A DNA stretch of 55,898 nt, taken from Planctomycetales bacterium. GTDB lineage: Bacteria > Planctomycetota > Planctomycetia > Isosphaerales > Isosphaeraceae. The translations under genes were made by a program, and so were the position numbers. Positions 47,872 to 55,898 of the stretch are shown here, in pieces. The stretch covers positions 1 through 55,898 of the forward strand of contig DAIDHX010000088.1 of the NCBI GenBank assembly GCA_027451885.1, given 5' to 3'. The notes below the pieces were generated by a model. The model was not told the DNA's origin and searched no databases. It saw only the letters and a list, made by a program, of their open reading frames with translations. Numbering within the stretch: position 1 is the stretch's first letter; each line of letters begins with the position of its first letter.

Positions 47872-50169
47872 ATGTCGCTTCGCGAGAAGGTGCTACGCTC
47901 CGCCCCGCGGACGGCGATCGCGCTTGCGATCGTGTTTCTCGGCCTAAGCCTCCTCGGGTATGATCCCGCCGACGCGCCAGGCTGGGCCGCCGCACCTCCA
48001 AATGCTCCGCCCCAAAACCCCTGTGGACCCGTCGGCGCTGCGCTCGCGCATGCCCTGTTCATCAGCATGGGCTGGGCCTCCTGGCTGTTTCTACTCGGCC
48101 TCACCGTGCTCGTTCTGCCCGCTCGCATCATCCGATCCCGTTTCGACCAGGGTCTGGCAACACTCGGTTTTGCAATCCTCCTGCTCGTCACCGCCGGCCT
48201 CTTCCACAAACTTCTGCCAGCACTCAGCCCCCGCCCCCCGGTGGGCTCCGGCGGCTACACAGGCGCATTCGCCGCCCTCTTTCTTCAGCATCATTTCGGC
48301 CTGGCCGGCATGATGCTCATCCTGCTGGCTTCGGGCGCCTTCGGCCTCGCCCTTTGCCATGATGTGATCCTGGTCGGCCCGATCAGCCAGATCCAGGGTG
48401 CGATTCGCAGCCTGAGACGCAGGCGAATCACGTCCGCGGCTGCTTTTAACTCCGCCCCGGGCCCGCGAGCCGATCGCCCCGCCTGGGAGCCCGCCGGCAT
48501 CCTCGAGGCAACCGGGAGCACTCAGGCGACTCTCGTACATCCACCCCTCCCCGTCAGCCGCAATGGCGGGGAACCTCCGCGCATCCCCGGCCCGAATCCC
48601 ACTCCCGCCAACCGCAAACAAGAGCTCGCTCCCGTCGAAACCGTTCCGCCGGGTACGCCCTTCGAGCTGCCTCCGCTCGATCTGCTCGAGCCGCCACGCG
48701 CCTTCCCCATCCAGGAGCACGAGGCCAAGATCAATGCCCGCGCCATGCTCCTGGAACGGACCTTGCTCGACTTCAATTACCAGGTCCGCGTCGTCCAGAT
48801 CGATACCGGGCCCGTCATCACCCAGTTCGAGATCGAGCTCGAGGCAGGCCTCCGCGTCTCGCGCATCATGAGCCTCGCCGACGACCTCGCCATCGCCCTC
48901 GCCGTCCCCAGCGTACGCATCGTCGCACCCATTCCCGGCAAGACCACCGTCGGCATCGAAGTCCCCAACGACCACCGCGCCATCGTCCGCCTGGGCGACG
49001 TCATTAGCGCCAGCGAGGGCCGCTACCGCGACCTCAAGATCCCCCTGTTCCTCGGCAAGGACGTGAAGGGCCTGCCGCTGATCTTCGACCTCGCCGACAT
49101 GCCCCACCTCCTCATGGCCGGTCGAACCGGCACGGGCAAGTCGGTCTGCCTGAACGCCATGATCCTCTCGATCCTCATGTGCAAACGGCCCGATGAGGTC
49201 AAGCTCATCCTCATCGACCCCAAGAAGGTCGAGCTCACGGCCTACAGGCGCATTCCCCACCTGATGCACCCGGTCGTACTCGACATGAAGAAGGCCGAGC
49301 CCCTGCTGGCATGGCTCTGCGAGAAAATGGACGAACGCTACGAGTTCCTCCGCAGGGCCGAGGTGCGAAACATCCAGTCTTACAACGCACTCGGCCCAGA
49401 CGAGATCCTTCGCCGCCTGAATCCCGAGGACGAAGAGGATCGCAAGCGCATCCCCACCTTCATGCCCTACATCGTGGTGGTCATCGACGAGCTGGCCGAC
49501 GTGATGATGACCGCGGACAAGCAGGTCGAGCAGCATATCGTGCGGCTGGCGCAGCTCGCGCGTGCCGTCGGCATGCATCTGATCCTCGCCACGCAAAAGC
49601 CAGTCGTCGACGTGGTGACGGGACTCATCAAGGGCAACCTCCCCGCACGAATCGCGTTCCAGGTCGCCAGCCGTAGCGACTCGCGGGTCGTCCTCGACGA
49701 AATGGGGGCAGACAAGCTGCTCGGAAACGGGGACATGCTCTTCCTGGTCCCAGGCACGTCGCACATCGTGCGGGCCCAGGGAACCTATGTTTCGGACAGC
49801 GAGGTCAACGGCATCTGCCGTTATCTCGAACGCTACCCCGTCGATTTCAATCGCGAGATGTTCCAGTTGCAGGTAAACGCTGGACCAGGCGGCAAGGACA
49901 GAGGCGCGGCACTCAAGGAGCGCGACGACCTTTACGAACCGGCGATCGAAGTAGTCATCCGCGAACAACGCGGCTCGTGCTCGCTGCTCCAGCGTGCGCT
50001 TGGGATCGGCTACGGCCGCGCAGCGCGGCTGATCGACTTCATGGCCGAAGACGGCATCGTGGGCGAGTTCAAGAGCGGCTCCGCCCGCGAAGTGCTCTAC
50101 ACCTGGGACGAGTGGGAACAAATGAAGAAAGGCGCAGAAGGCGCCACGCCCGACGAAGCCGCGGCATAA
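47872..50169 (+). CDS. ftsK: FtsK/SpoIIIE-family DNA translocase
   Basis: 765 residues from the ATG at 47872 (GAGGGAG upstream); the ORF is open further back over rpoZ as a shadow. N-terminal four membrane helices (about 12-30, 60-82, 95-113, 132-168), a Pro-rich linker (about 190-270), FtsK alpha domain (about 280-400), then the RecA-like motor with Walker A GRTGTGKS (417-424), the PKKVELTAYRRIPHLMHPVV segment, IVVVIDELADVMM (Walker B) and ATQKPVVDVVTGLIKGNLPARIAF. C-terminal winged-helix gamma domain (GSCSLLQRALGIGYGRAARLIDFMAEDGIV) reads KOPS-like polarity signals. Pumps chromosomes through the division septum. Confidence 0.95.
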   Translation: MSLREKVLRSAPRTAIALAIVFLGLSLLGYDPADAPGWAAAPPNAPPQNPCGPVGAALAHALFISMGWASWLFLLGLTVLVLPARIIRSRFDQGLATLGFAILLLVTAGLFHKLLPALSPRPPVGSGGYTGAFAALFLQHHFGLAGMMLILLASGAFGLALCHDVILVGPISQIQGAIRSLRRRRITSAAAFNSAPGPRADRPAWEPAGILEATGSTQATLVHPPLPVSRNGGEPPRIPGPNPTPANRKQELAPVETVPPGTPFELPPLDLLEPPRAFPIQEHEAKINARAMLLERTLLDFNYQVRVVQIDTGPVITQFEIELEAGLRVSRIMSLADDLAIALAVPSVRIVAPIPGKTTVGIEVPNDHRAIVRLGDVISASEGRYRDLKIPLFLGKDVKGLPLIFDLADMPHLLMAGRTGTGKSVCLNAMILSILMCKRPDEVKLILIDPKKVELTAYRRIPHLMHPVVLDMKKAEPLLAWLCEKMDERYEFLRRAEVRNIQSYNALGPDEILRRLNPEDEEDRKRIPTFMPYIVVVIDELADVMMTADKQVEQHIVRLAQLARAVGMHLILATQKPVVDVVTGLIKGNLPARIAFQVASRSDSRVVLDEMGADKLLGNGDMLFLVPGTSHIVRAQGTYVSDSEVNGICRYLERYPVDFNREMFQLQVNAGPGGKDRGAALKERDDLYEPAIEVVIREQRGSCSLLQRALGIGYGRAARLIDFMAEDGIVGEFKSGSAREVLYTWDEWEQMKKGAEGATPDEAAA

Positions 50170-51720
50170 ACCCTCCAGCCCTCTCCAATCCACAAACCAA
50201 TCACCACTCATTGATCCCTGGATCCTCGGAGCGAAACCCCACGCGCTCCTTCCAGGCCGGCGAATCCACGCGCGACGAATCCACGCGTATCTCCCCGCGC
50301 CCCGCGGATGCCGAACCTCCAAGGTCCGCCCCAGGAGCGCTCGAAAAGGTCGCTTGCACACCCTGAACACCAGCGCCCTTCCGCCAACGCCCTGTCGACC
50401 AACTGGCAACAGTCCGGGAATCCGCCAATACAGGGTCGGATGCGGGATCTTACCAACACCCGTTCCGCCCCAGACTCTTACCTCTCCCCCCCGCACACGA
50501 CGAACCCGCCCTCCTCGACCCGCCGGTGCCAACCCCAGGCCGCCGTCACAAACCGCCGAATTGTCAAGATACCTCTCCACGGACGAATCCCCCCACCTGC
50601 TACCTTGCAGAGCAACCAGCCTTTCTCTCAGCCGCGTCTTCCAATCCATGCCGCCATCGTGGCTGGATTCCGCCTGCGACGATTCCGTCGCTGGCGACGT
50701 AACACCCGGATCGCAGGCTACGCTTCCGCACCCTGAGTTCGGTTCGTCGCAGCTCGATGGCTTCGATCCGCGCGGGCCGTTGGGTTCGGTTTGTCGCGGC
50801 TTACCGACATCGCTTTTTCCGCGCGCTGGGTTCGGTTCGTCACAGCGCTGAGTTCGGTTTATCGCAGCTCGATGGCTTCGCGTTTTCCGCGCGCTGGGTT
50901 TGCTTCGCCAGGGCGCGATGGGTTCGGTTCGCGCGGGCGCAATGGGTTCGGTTCGCGTGGGCGCAATGGGTTCGGTTCGCAGTCGACGCTTCTCTTTTTC
51001 TGGAAACGTGTTACGGAGCGCCACGGCTCAATTCTGCGCAGCGGTTGTGGCACCAATTTCTGTCGCGCTTTGGCATCACTTTCTGACGCGATTGGGTTCG
51101 GTTTCTGGCGCGGAAACAACACCCTCGACCGCGCCCCCGATACGAGCACGCAGCGCGCGCTCGTGCGTGCATTCGTGCCAGGTCCGCCCTTCAACGTCGG
51201 CGCCCAGCCGGTGACAAAACGAACACGAACTGCCGGCCAGGTGCTCAGACCCGCCCCGCATCGGCTTTTCGGATTCATCGACTCGGGAATCGCCGAGGTG
51301 CTTTGCGTGAGTCGTGAAAGGCGGAGGACGAACGGCTCAGACGCCGTTCGAGGTTCTTCTCATCCTGAATCTAACGCGCGTTGGTTCGGCTCGAATCAAG
51401 AATCTCCCAATTCCTGCTCGATGGGGTTTGACTCTGCAAGGATTGCGGGTCCTCGCGAACATCCCAATCATGACGCCCGGTGACACATCCTGATGCCCGG
51501 GCCTTCCCACCGCGGCGAACGGCGTCCGTTCCCATACAACACTGCGCAATGGCATGTGGAGTAATGCGACTACCAGGACGGACAGGGTATCTGGGTTGGG
51601 ACACACTCGCTTGCGCGTCGTGCTCGTATTCGCTCGTGCCCACGCGTGCGATCAGGACGACGCCGGGGCCTGGCAACGTTTGCCCCGGGAAGGTCTGGGA
51701 CAGTGCTCGAATCCGAGACT
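50170..51720. other. 1.55-kb region without a supported gene, rich in degenerate repeats
   Basis: Between ftsK and the Rhs remnant. Open frames on both strands have low-complexity translations and no domain. Degenerate copies of GGGTTCGGTTCG are scattered from about 50740 to 51100; GAGTTCGGTT-TATCGCAGCTC-like motifs recur at 50738 and 50850. The region separates the conserved core from the accessory island. Confidence 0.5.
50920..50982 (+). repeat. 24-bp tandem repeat, 2.6 copies
   Basis: Units at 50920-50943 and 50944-50967 with a partial third to 50982; each starts GGGTTCGGTTCGCG and ends GGGCGCAAT. On the minus strand they would encode TEPIAPxR octapeptides, in an open frame I do not accept as a gene. 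Confidence 0.75.
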
Positions 51721-51721
51721 T

Positions 51722-52644
51722 TTGTGGACAACCCCTTTGACAACCGAATTGGTACGGTGTCCAATGGTGTAACGACCTGGACGCTTTATGACGGCTCGAG
51801 TCCGATCATGGACTTCAGTGGTTCGGGCGCGCTCGAGGTGCGTTATTTGCAGGGTCCGACCGGGATCCTGGCGCGGGAGTCCGCGAGCGGCGCGATCGCG
51901 TGGTATCTGTCCGACCGGCTGGGGACGGTGTCGGATCTCATTGACAATTCGGGGAACGTGATCGACCACGTGGATTACACGGCGTTTGGGGCTGTGATCG
52001 ACGAAAACGCGCCGGGCGCGGGGGATCGGTTCGTGAGCTTCGCGGGGCTTGTCCGCGACAACATCACGGGCCTGAACCTGGCGATCGAGCGTGCGGAGAA
52101 CCCCACGATCGGCCGCTGGACCCAGCAGGATCCGCTCTCCTTCGCGGCCGGGGATGCGGATCTGTATCGGTATGTGGGGAATGGGGTCACATCAGGCACT
52201 GACTCGACCGGTACGACCGATCACGGCGAAAAAGGTGGGAAGTTAACCATCGACCCGAAGTTCGATCCAGGGAAGCTCAAAATCACAATCATTCCGGAGG
52301 ACTATGAAAAGGACCTCCCGGATAAGCCGGCGCAGAGGCCGCTTCCGAAGAATGGGACCATCAACTACCCAGTTGACGCCGTACTGATTCAAGGCGATGG
52401 AATGTACAAGATCACAAATGGAGCATTCTGTACTCTCAAGAACGACGCAAATGGAAAACCTGTGGTTGTGATTAACTCCTTCTGGCCCAATGGCAAATGG
52501 TATGCATGGGGCATCTTCCCATGGTGGCCGTCGTCAGGCATGGGCATCTACGAGATCGGTCAATGGAATCCCTTTGGACCCCATGGTGACATCCCGGGAG
52601 ATGAAGGTGGCGACGAGAGTAAGATTCCCAAGTCTCAGCGATAG
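51722..52644 (+). CDS. 5'-truncated Rhs-repeat protein tip with unrecognised C-terminal domain
   Basis: About 300 codons of an Rhs/YD-repeat C-terminus; the many N-terminal YD repeats and signal are missing and no credible start or ribosome site exists (the open frame begins about 51646). The core is clear: LYDGSSPIMDFSGSG, RYLQGPTGILARES, IAWYLSDRLGTVSDLIDNSG, DHVDYTAFGAV, and GRWTQQDPLSFAAGDADLYRYVGN ending DSTG. After it, about 140 residues of different character (LKITIIPEDYEKDLPDKP, NYPVDAVLIQGDG, FWPNGKWYAWGIFPWWPSSG) form the variable tip, where Rhs proteins usually carry toxins. I do not recognise this tip. Base composition is lower in GC than the core genes. Confidence 0.7.
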
Positions 52645-52769
52645 AAGCCACGGTCGCAATCGAATAGAAGTAGCCGGTGGCGGACGCTTAGGAGCGCGGT
52701 GACCCCAGCTATTCAACCAAGTGCATTTGGGTACGGTATGCGCTCTCACTCAGTGAGGAGGCCTGGAAA

Positions 52770-53225
52770 GTGCCTGCGAGTCCAAAAAAAGTACTTTGTC
52801 ATGTTGCCCGTGCCATCAGAGGAACCACGGTCGTGGTAGTATTCACACTGGGCATACTTGTTACCGGATCCTACTCAATGTTCTATTTGGTCCGGCTGAA
52901 CGACTACCGTAACGGACTACTTGAAACTCCTGGCCATGTGGTCCTGCAACGCGACCCGGAACTTCAGCGTCGTTGGAGGGAGCATATGCTTGACCTCGAA
53001 CGAAAGGTTGGGGAGGTTCGGAGAATGGGTCTGCCGTCCGCGGTGATATACGCGGCAGTGTTGCTCTACGCTACGATTGTCGTCGCGATTCGAGTGATTG
53101 CCCAGGGACTTAAGCGACGGAGCGCCAGGGTTCATCTTGAAAATATGGTGCTTATTGCCTGTGTGCTGGCCCATTTCTACTACTTTGTCGTACTTGGTCT
53201 TCACGTGTTATTAGTAGACGATTGA
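52770..53225 (+). CDS. Small membrane protein after the Rhs tip
   Basis: 151 residues from a GTG with AGGAGG 9 nt upstream, so probably expressed. Three hydrophobic segments: TTVVVVFTLGILVTGSYSMFYLV (about 19-41), AVIYAAVLLYATIVVAIRVI (about 91-110) and MVLIACVLAHFYYFVVLGLHVLLV (about 126-149). The loop between them is charged (RDPELQRRWREHMLDLERKVGEVRR). Family not recognised. Position directly behind an Rhs variable tip is where immunity genes sit, which makes immunity a hypothesis. Confidence 0.6.
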   Translation: MPASPKKVLCHVARAIRGTTVVVVFTLGILVTGSYSMFYLVRLNDYRNGLLETPGHVVLQRDPELQRRWREHMLDLERKVGEVRRMGLPSAVIYAAVLLYATIVVAIRVIAQGLKRRSARVHLENMVLIACVLAHFYYFVVLGLHVLLVDD

Positions 53226-53228
53226 TCC

Positions 53229-53665
53229 ATGTCGAGGCGCATCGTTAGAAGTGTGACGCTCTGGGCGCTCTGCTTGCCGGCGGCGCTCTTTGCCGCGGCC
53301 GGGGTTGTTTTTTCGGTCGCTACGCTCTCGATTACTGCAACTTCTACCTCCGTTATGAAAGAATCTCGTCGCAGATCAAAGAGCGCGACACGCCGGATCA
53401 GTTGCTTCGTCTACTTCGAAGCAACCATCTCAAGGGCGAACTCCAGGTGATCAATCCCCTTGAATCAATCGAGGACCCAAAGCTTCGAGAGGCAGTTCGC
53501 CGCACGCCATTTGACCAGTGGATCAGGGCAAATCATGGGGACATGCTCGTTGAGGTCAAGGTCGAAGGCGGTTGGTTTGATGAGGACCTGTACATAATGC
53601 GATTCCTGTTCTCGCGCAACCTCCTGTGTGCTCGCACATGGGATTATCACAACTTCGGCCTTTAG
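53229..53665 (+). pseudogene. Small membrane protein split by a -1 frameshift at a T6 run
   Basis: From the ATG at 53229 the first ~28 residues (WALCLPAALFAAAGVVF) form a membrane segment. After T6 at 53308-53313 the coherent reading continues in the -1 frame: FGRYALDYCNFYLRYERISS, IKERDTPDQLLRLLRSNHLKGE, INPLESIEDPKLREAVRRTPFDQW and DLYIMRFLFSRNLLCARTWDY, to a stop at 53665 (total 145 residues). The zero-frame product stops at 53450 with poor-quality sequence. Slippage on U6, a sequencing error or a true lesion are all possible. It starts 3 bp after the preceding membrane protein gene, so the two belong together. Confidence 0.6.
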
Positions 53666-53711
53666 GCTGGCGTTGAAGAGCGGCTAACAAGAGTGGCTAG
53701 CGGCACATGCA

Positions 53712-53912
53712 ATGTTGCTGAAAGGGTTCGCTACGCTATCCATTTCCGTCCAGACGCGCGAGTGGGGCAATCTCTCAGACCCGTCTACAGACCGGGGCCG
53801 AGCGAACGAGGCGTTCGCGAACGAGAGATTTACCTACGACGCAAATGGCAACCCGACCGGAACGGGTTACACCACGAAGAAGAAAGGCAGAAGCAGACAC
53901 CCAAGGAATTGA
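53712..53912 (+). pseudogene. Rhs YD-repeat scrap
   Basis: A short open frame containing FANERFTYDANGNPTGTGYTT, a typical YD repeat unit, then basic sequence without Rhs character (KKKGRSRHPRN). A second remnant of an Rhs gene, out of order with respect to the tip at 51722-52644. Confidence 0.5.
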
Positions 53913-53916
53913 GAAG

Positions 53917-53954
53917 GGCAGAAGAAGACACGCAGGAACAGGAGTCACGACACC
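53917..53954 (+). repeat. 38-bp sequence identical to the end of the window
   Basis: 53917-53954 is repeated exactly at 55861-55898, where the window stops. The last 14 bases of it are the start of the 120-bp repeat A. Confidence 0.9.
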
Positions 53955-54060
53955 TGCTGATGATCAGCGCGCGATCGAACTCGCGAGGAATCGATCAAGG
54001 GCCGGGCTGGACCGTGGAGAATGGACATGGCACGCGGAAAATGGGTGTCTTGTTCCAGCC
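53941..54060 (+). repeat. 120-bp direct repeat, copy A
   Basis: Begins GGAGTCACGACACCTGCTGA and ends TGGGTGTCTTGTTCCAGCC. Copy B at 54111-54230 differs at 4 positions. Copies are offset by 170 bp. Confidence 0.92.
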
Positions 54061-54110
54061 GATCCTGAAGAGATCGCCGTACAATCCCGGTGCGTGATCG
54101 CTCTCGTTCA

Positions 54111-54230
54111 GGAGTCGCGACACCTGCTGAGGATCAGCGCGCGATCGAACGCGCGAGGAATCGATCAAGGGCCGGGCTGGACCGCGGAGAATGGACATGG
54201 CACGCGGAAAATGGGTGTCTTGTTCCAGCC
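54111..54230 (+). repeat. 120-bp direct repeat, copy B
   Basis: Near-identical to copy A. It directly abuts the transposase remnant at 54231, suggesting that its right edge is an element boundary or recombination joint. Confidence 0.92.
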
Positions 54231-54427
54231 TTTCCTATGATCCCGAGGTGAAGTTCGACAAGGACACGTACAAGCGACGGAGCATCGTCGAGCAGAGCAT
54301 CGGTTGGCTGAAGGAGTGTCGACGCATCGGAACCCGATTCGAGAAGTTGGCGATCAACTTCCTGGCCATGATAAAGTTAGCTATGATCGAGCGCGCCCTC
54401 AGACTGGTGTTTTCAAACAGAGCCTAG
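54231..54427 (+). pseudogene. C-terminal remnant of an IS5-like DDE transposase
   Basis: About 65 residues in frame with SYDPEVKFDKDTYKRRSIVEQSIGWLKECRRIGTRFEKLA and INFLAMIKLAMIERALRLVF, the end of the DDE domain with the conserved Glu helix (VEQSIGWLKECRRI). No N-terminus, no inverted repeats seen. Broken insertion sequence. Confidence 0.75.
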
Positions 54428-54454
54428 CTGGAACGAGCGAGGAAGCCGACTCCC

Positions 54455-55237
54455 ATGGCAATCTCTATCCCGCCGGACTTCGACCACAAGAAGGAGTTGA
54501 TCGATCCCAACGAGATTGTTGTCAGGGACGTCTTCGGCTCGAATGTCGAGAACTGGGCCAAGTTCCGCTATATCATCGCCGTGGGGACAAAGACCGAACA
54601 TCTTCAGGGAACATCGATATCGGACAATCTCAAGGATTCGTATCGAGAACTCGGCAAGTGCCACTACGAGGTCGTTTGCTCGCTGGGGTACTGTAATTTT
54701 GCTCTTCTCGGCATGCATTTCGGCAACCACTTCGTAATCGATAAATCCATCAAAGATTTCTATTTTCATGGCGGGGCGATGCTAGACAACCTGTCCAGGC
54801 TCGTCTATATCGTAAACGTCCCGGACGCCGCCTCTGCGAGAGAGGGGAAGAATTCCCGGCAACTTCTTAGACGCATGATAGACCGGGGCAAACTGGTCAA
54901 TCCCCAGCGGAAAGATGTCGCCCCTCATGTCCGCTCCTATATGCCTTATCTTAACAGCCAACTAATCGATGAATTCTCGCAGGTCAGGAATGCCTTCGCC
55001 CACTACTGGCGGATACCCATCGACAACGGGAGATGGCCTAGGAACCAACTCGGGGACAAGGCATTCGCATGGCCTTATGACGACGACAGGTATCAGCAAT
55101 ACTCGGGTTGGAAGCCCGTCGAAGTCATTGTCGGCGAGCACATGCAGGAGTTGGAACGGGTTCAAGATGGGGTCTTCGCCTTGCTGGTTAACGACGTCGC
55201 CAGGTTCGAGAACAATAACAACGTGACTATCGTCTAG
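54455..55237 (+). CDS. HEPN-like domain protein of unknown role
   Basis: 260 residues from an ATG with GAGGAAG about 10 nt upstream. Mostly helical. Near the C-terminal third, QVRNAFAHYWRIPID gives R178-N179-x3-H183, the RxxxxH/RNxxxH motif of HEPN nucleases. Other blocks: SYRELGKCHYEVVCSLGYCNFALLG and FHGGAMLDNLSRLVYIVN. Resembles large HEPN proteins of the Cthe_2314 type, but this is recognition by pattern only. It lies between the transposase remnant and a copy of the repeat, as cargo would. Base composition is lower in GC than the core. Confidence 0.6.
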   Translation: MAISIPPDFDHKKELIDPNEIVVRDVFGSNVENWAKFRYIIAVGTKTEHLQGTSISDNLKDSYRELGKCHYEVVCSLGYCNFALLGMHFGNHFVIDKSIKDFYFHGGAMLDNLSRLVYIVNVPDAASAREGKNSRQLLRRMIDRGKLVNPQRKDVAPHVRSYMPYLNSQLIDEFSQVRNAFAHYWRIPIDNGRWPRNQLGDKAFAWPYDDDRYQQYSGWKPVEVIVGEHMQELERVQDGVFALLVNDVARFENNNNVTIV

Positions 55238-55860
55238 GCCGATCCTCGGCGAGGCTGGTGGCGGGCATCTCTGGGCCAACGGCGTGTAAACATTCGTTAC
55301 ATGCAGCCGCCCAGTCCCGGCCCTCACTCGCCCCCGACGACGATCGTCTTCTCCTGCTCGCCCCACCCTCTGGACGACGAACTTCAACTCCTGGTTGGAG
55401 CCGCCTTCAGCCGGGCCACCTTCTGACTCTCCGACGCCGACCAATTCGTCCCCAACCCAGAGCCCAGCCACTCCACGCTAACCTCGCCCACCAGGCCCCG
55501 TCATCGCCTCATCTGGCGGCTGGAGAGCGGAGGGGCTGCACCTGGAATCGACCTGCTCGACAGGTTGGCGGCCGGACTGGAGTCGCCGACACGGCGGCGG
55601 TCAGCATCAGGAAGGCCCTCCTCGTACTGCGGGAGCAGGCTCGGGGACTCTTCGAGACGATCAAGCACGCCGACAGGGAAACGTTGACGATGATCGTGCC
55701 GCTCTTGGCCCGGCTCCTGGCGTTGCCGACGAGGCGAAAGAGTTGGCAACGCCGATAAAGCCCTTGCTCATTCGGAAAACCGGACCGGCTCTTGAGCTAG
55801 GCTTTCGAAAGGCAGATCGAGCCGCATCTGCAAGCAAAACTATCCGACCGCTGGCTTAAA
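55238..55860. other. Terminal region without a supported gene
   Basis: About 620 bp. An open frame of 166 codons at 55258-55758 has a plausible last third (LLVLREQARGLFETIKHADRE, MIVPLLARLLALP) and a poor first part; it may be a decayed 3' end of a helical protein. Nothing else was recognised. Confidence 0.35.
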
Positions 55861-55898
55861 GGCAGAAGAAGACACGCAGGAACAGGAGTCACGACACC
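55861..55898 (+). repeat. Copy of 53917-53954 at the window edge
   Basis: 38 identical bases, cut by the window end. It probably continues into a third 120-bp repeat, so the HEPN gene is flanked by direct repeats about 1.94 kb apart. Confidence 0.85.

Noticed and set aside
48091-51024. A 977-codon open frame on the minus strand
   Set aside because: Most of it is antisense to ftsK, whose family motifs are unmistakable; the GC-rich third-position bias leaves the complement open. The rest is repeat sequence.
50740-51100. CRISPR array from the regular GGTTCGG repeats
   Set aside because: Units are short, degenerate and without unique spacers of constant size.
51646-51721. Start of the Rhs gene at 51646
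   Set aside because: No ribosome site; the first ~25 codons have no Rhs character, so this is only where the open frame begins.
55258-55758. 166-codon frame near the end
   Set aside because: First two thirds look non-coding, no ribosome site; not strong enough to call a gene.

Overview
The window is GC-rich chromosomal DNA that looks like a planctomycete, most likely of the Isosphaeraceae type. This is an inference from gene content, not from a marker gene. The indicators are an LpxC-FabZ fusion, a cytochrome b carrying two fused c-type haem domains, secreted S53 peptidases with LEPR-XLL-like N-terminal motifs (LDRLDDRCMLSA, LEERSLLSG), a YxWxxGxW-repeat secreted protein, and many large single-gene operons of housekeeping type. 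No rRNA, tRNA or CRISPR array was seen.

Layout. 1-8.3 kb: the 3' end of a UvrD/PcrA helicase, pdxJ, dapA, an ArsR-type regulator, then an outer-membrane/lipid A block (OmpH/Skp-like chaperone, lpxC-fabZ, lpxA, and a Gfo/Idh/MocA oxidoreductase overlapping lpxA). 8.5-17 kb: a small Lys/Ala-rich protein, a 942-residue membrane/TPR protein, a DUF4239-like membrane protein, two tandem S53 peptidases and an enolase-superfamily enzyme. 17-25.7 kb: maf, an M28 peptidase/glutaminyl-cyclase-like protein, an NsrR-type regulator divergent from a secreted c-type cytochrome whose promoter carries an NsrR-like operator, the repeat-rich secreted protein, an FHA protein, and the fliW-csrA pair. 25.9-33.9 kb: thiC, a class I amidotransferase-like gene broken by an in-frame amber codon, a Rieske/cytochrome b-c complex, a DHH phosphoesterase and a sugar-nucleotide 4,6-dehydratase-like SDR. 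33.9-43.1 kb: clpB, dnaK, an HD-domain protein, pheA and an acyl-CoA synthetase that meets pheA tail to tail in a 30-bp tandem repeat. 43.2-50.2 kb: a small two-helix membrane protein with an in-frame TGA in a CxxU context followed by a perfect hairpin, then a tightly packed block of aroF-type DAHP synthase, tpiA, secG, yicC, gmk, rpoZ and ftsK.

50.2-55.9 kb is an accessory region. It starts with a 1.5-kb stretch without a recognisable gene but with degenerate repeats, followed by a 5'-truncated Rhs tip with an unfamiliar C-terminus, two small membrane proteins (one frameshifted), another YD-repeat scrap, two near-identical 120-bp direct repeats, the 3' end of an IS transposase, and a protein with a HEPN-like RNxxxH motif. 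The last 38 bases of the window repeat the sequence leading into the first 120-bp repeat, so the HEPN gene sits between copies of the same element.

The most interesting items are: (1) the candidate new selenoprotein at 43188-43442; (2) the NsrR-like operator overlapping the promoter of an uncharacterised haem c protein; (3) the Rhs tip/HEPN/direct-repeat island; and (4) the lpxA-coupled oxidoreductase that could make an amino-sugar lipid A precursor.
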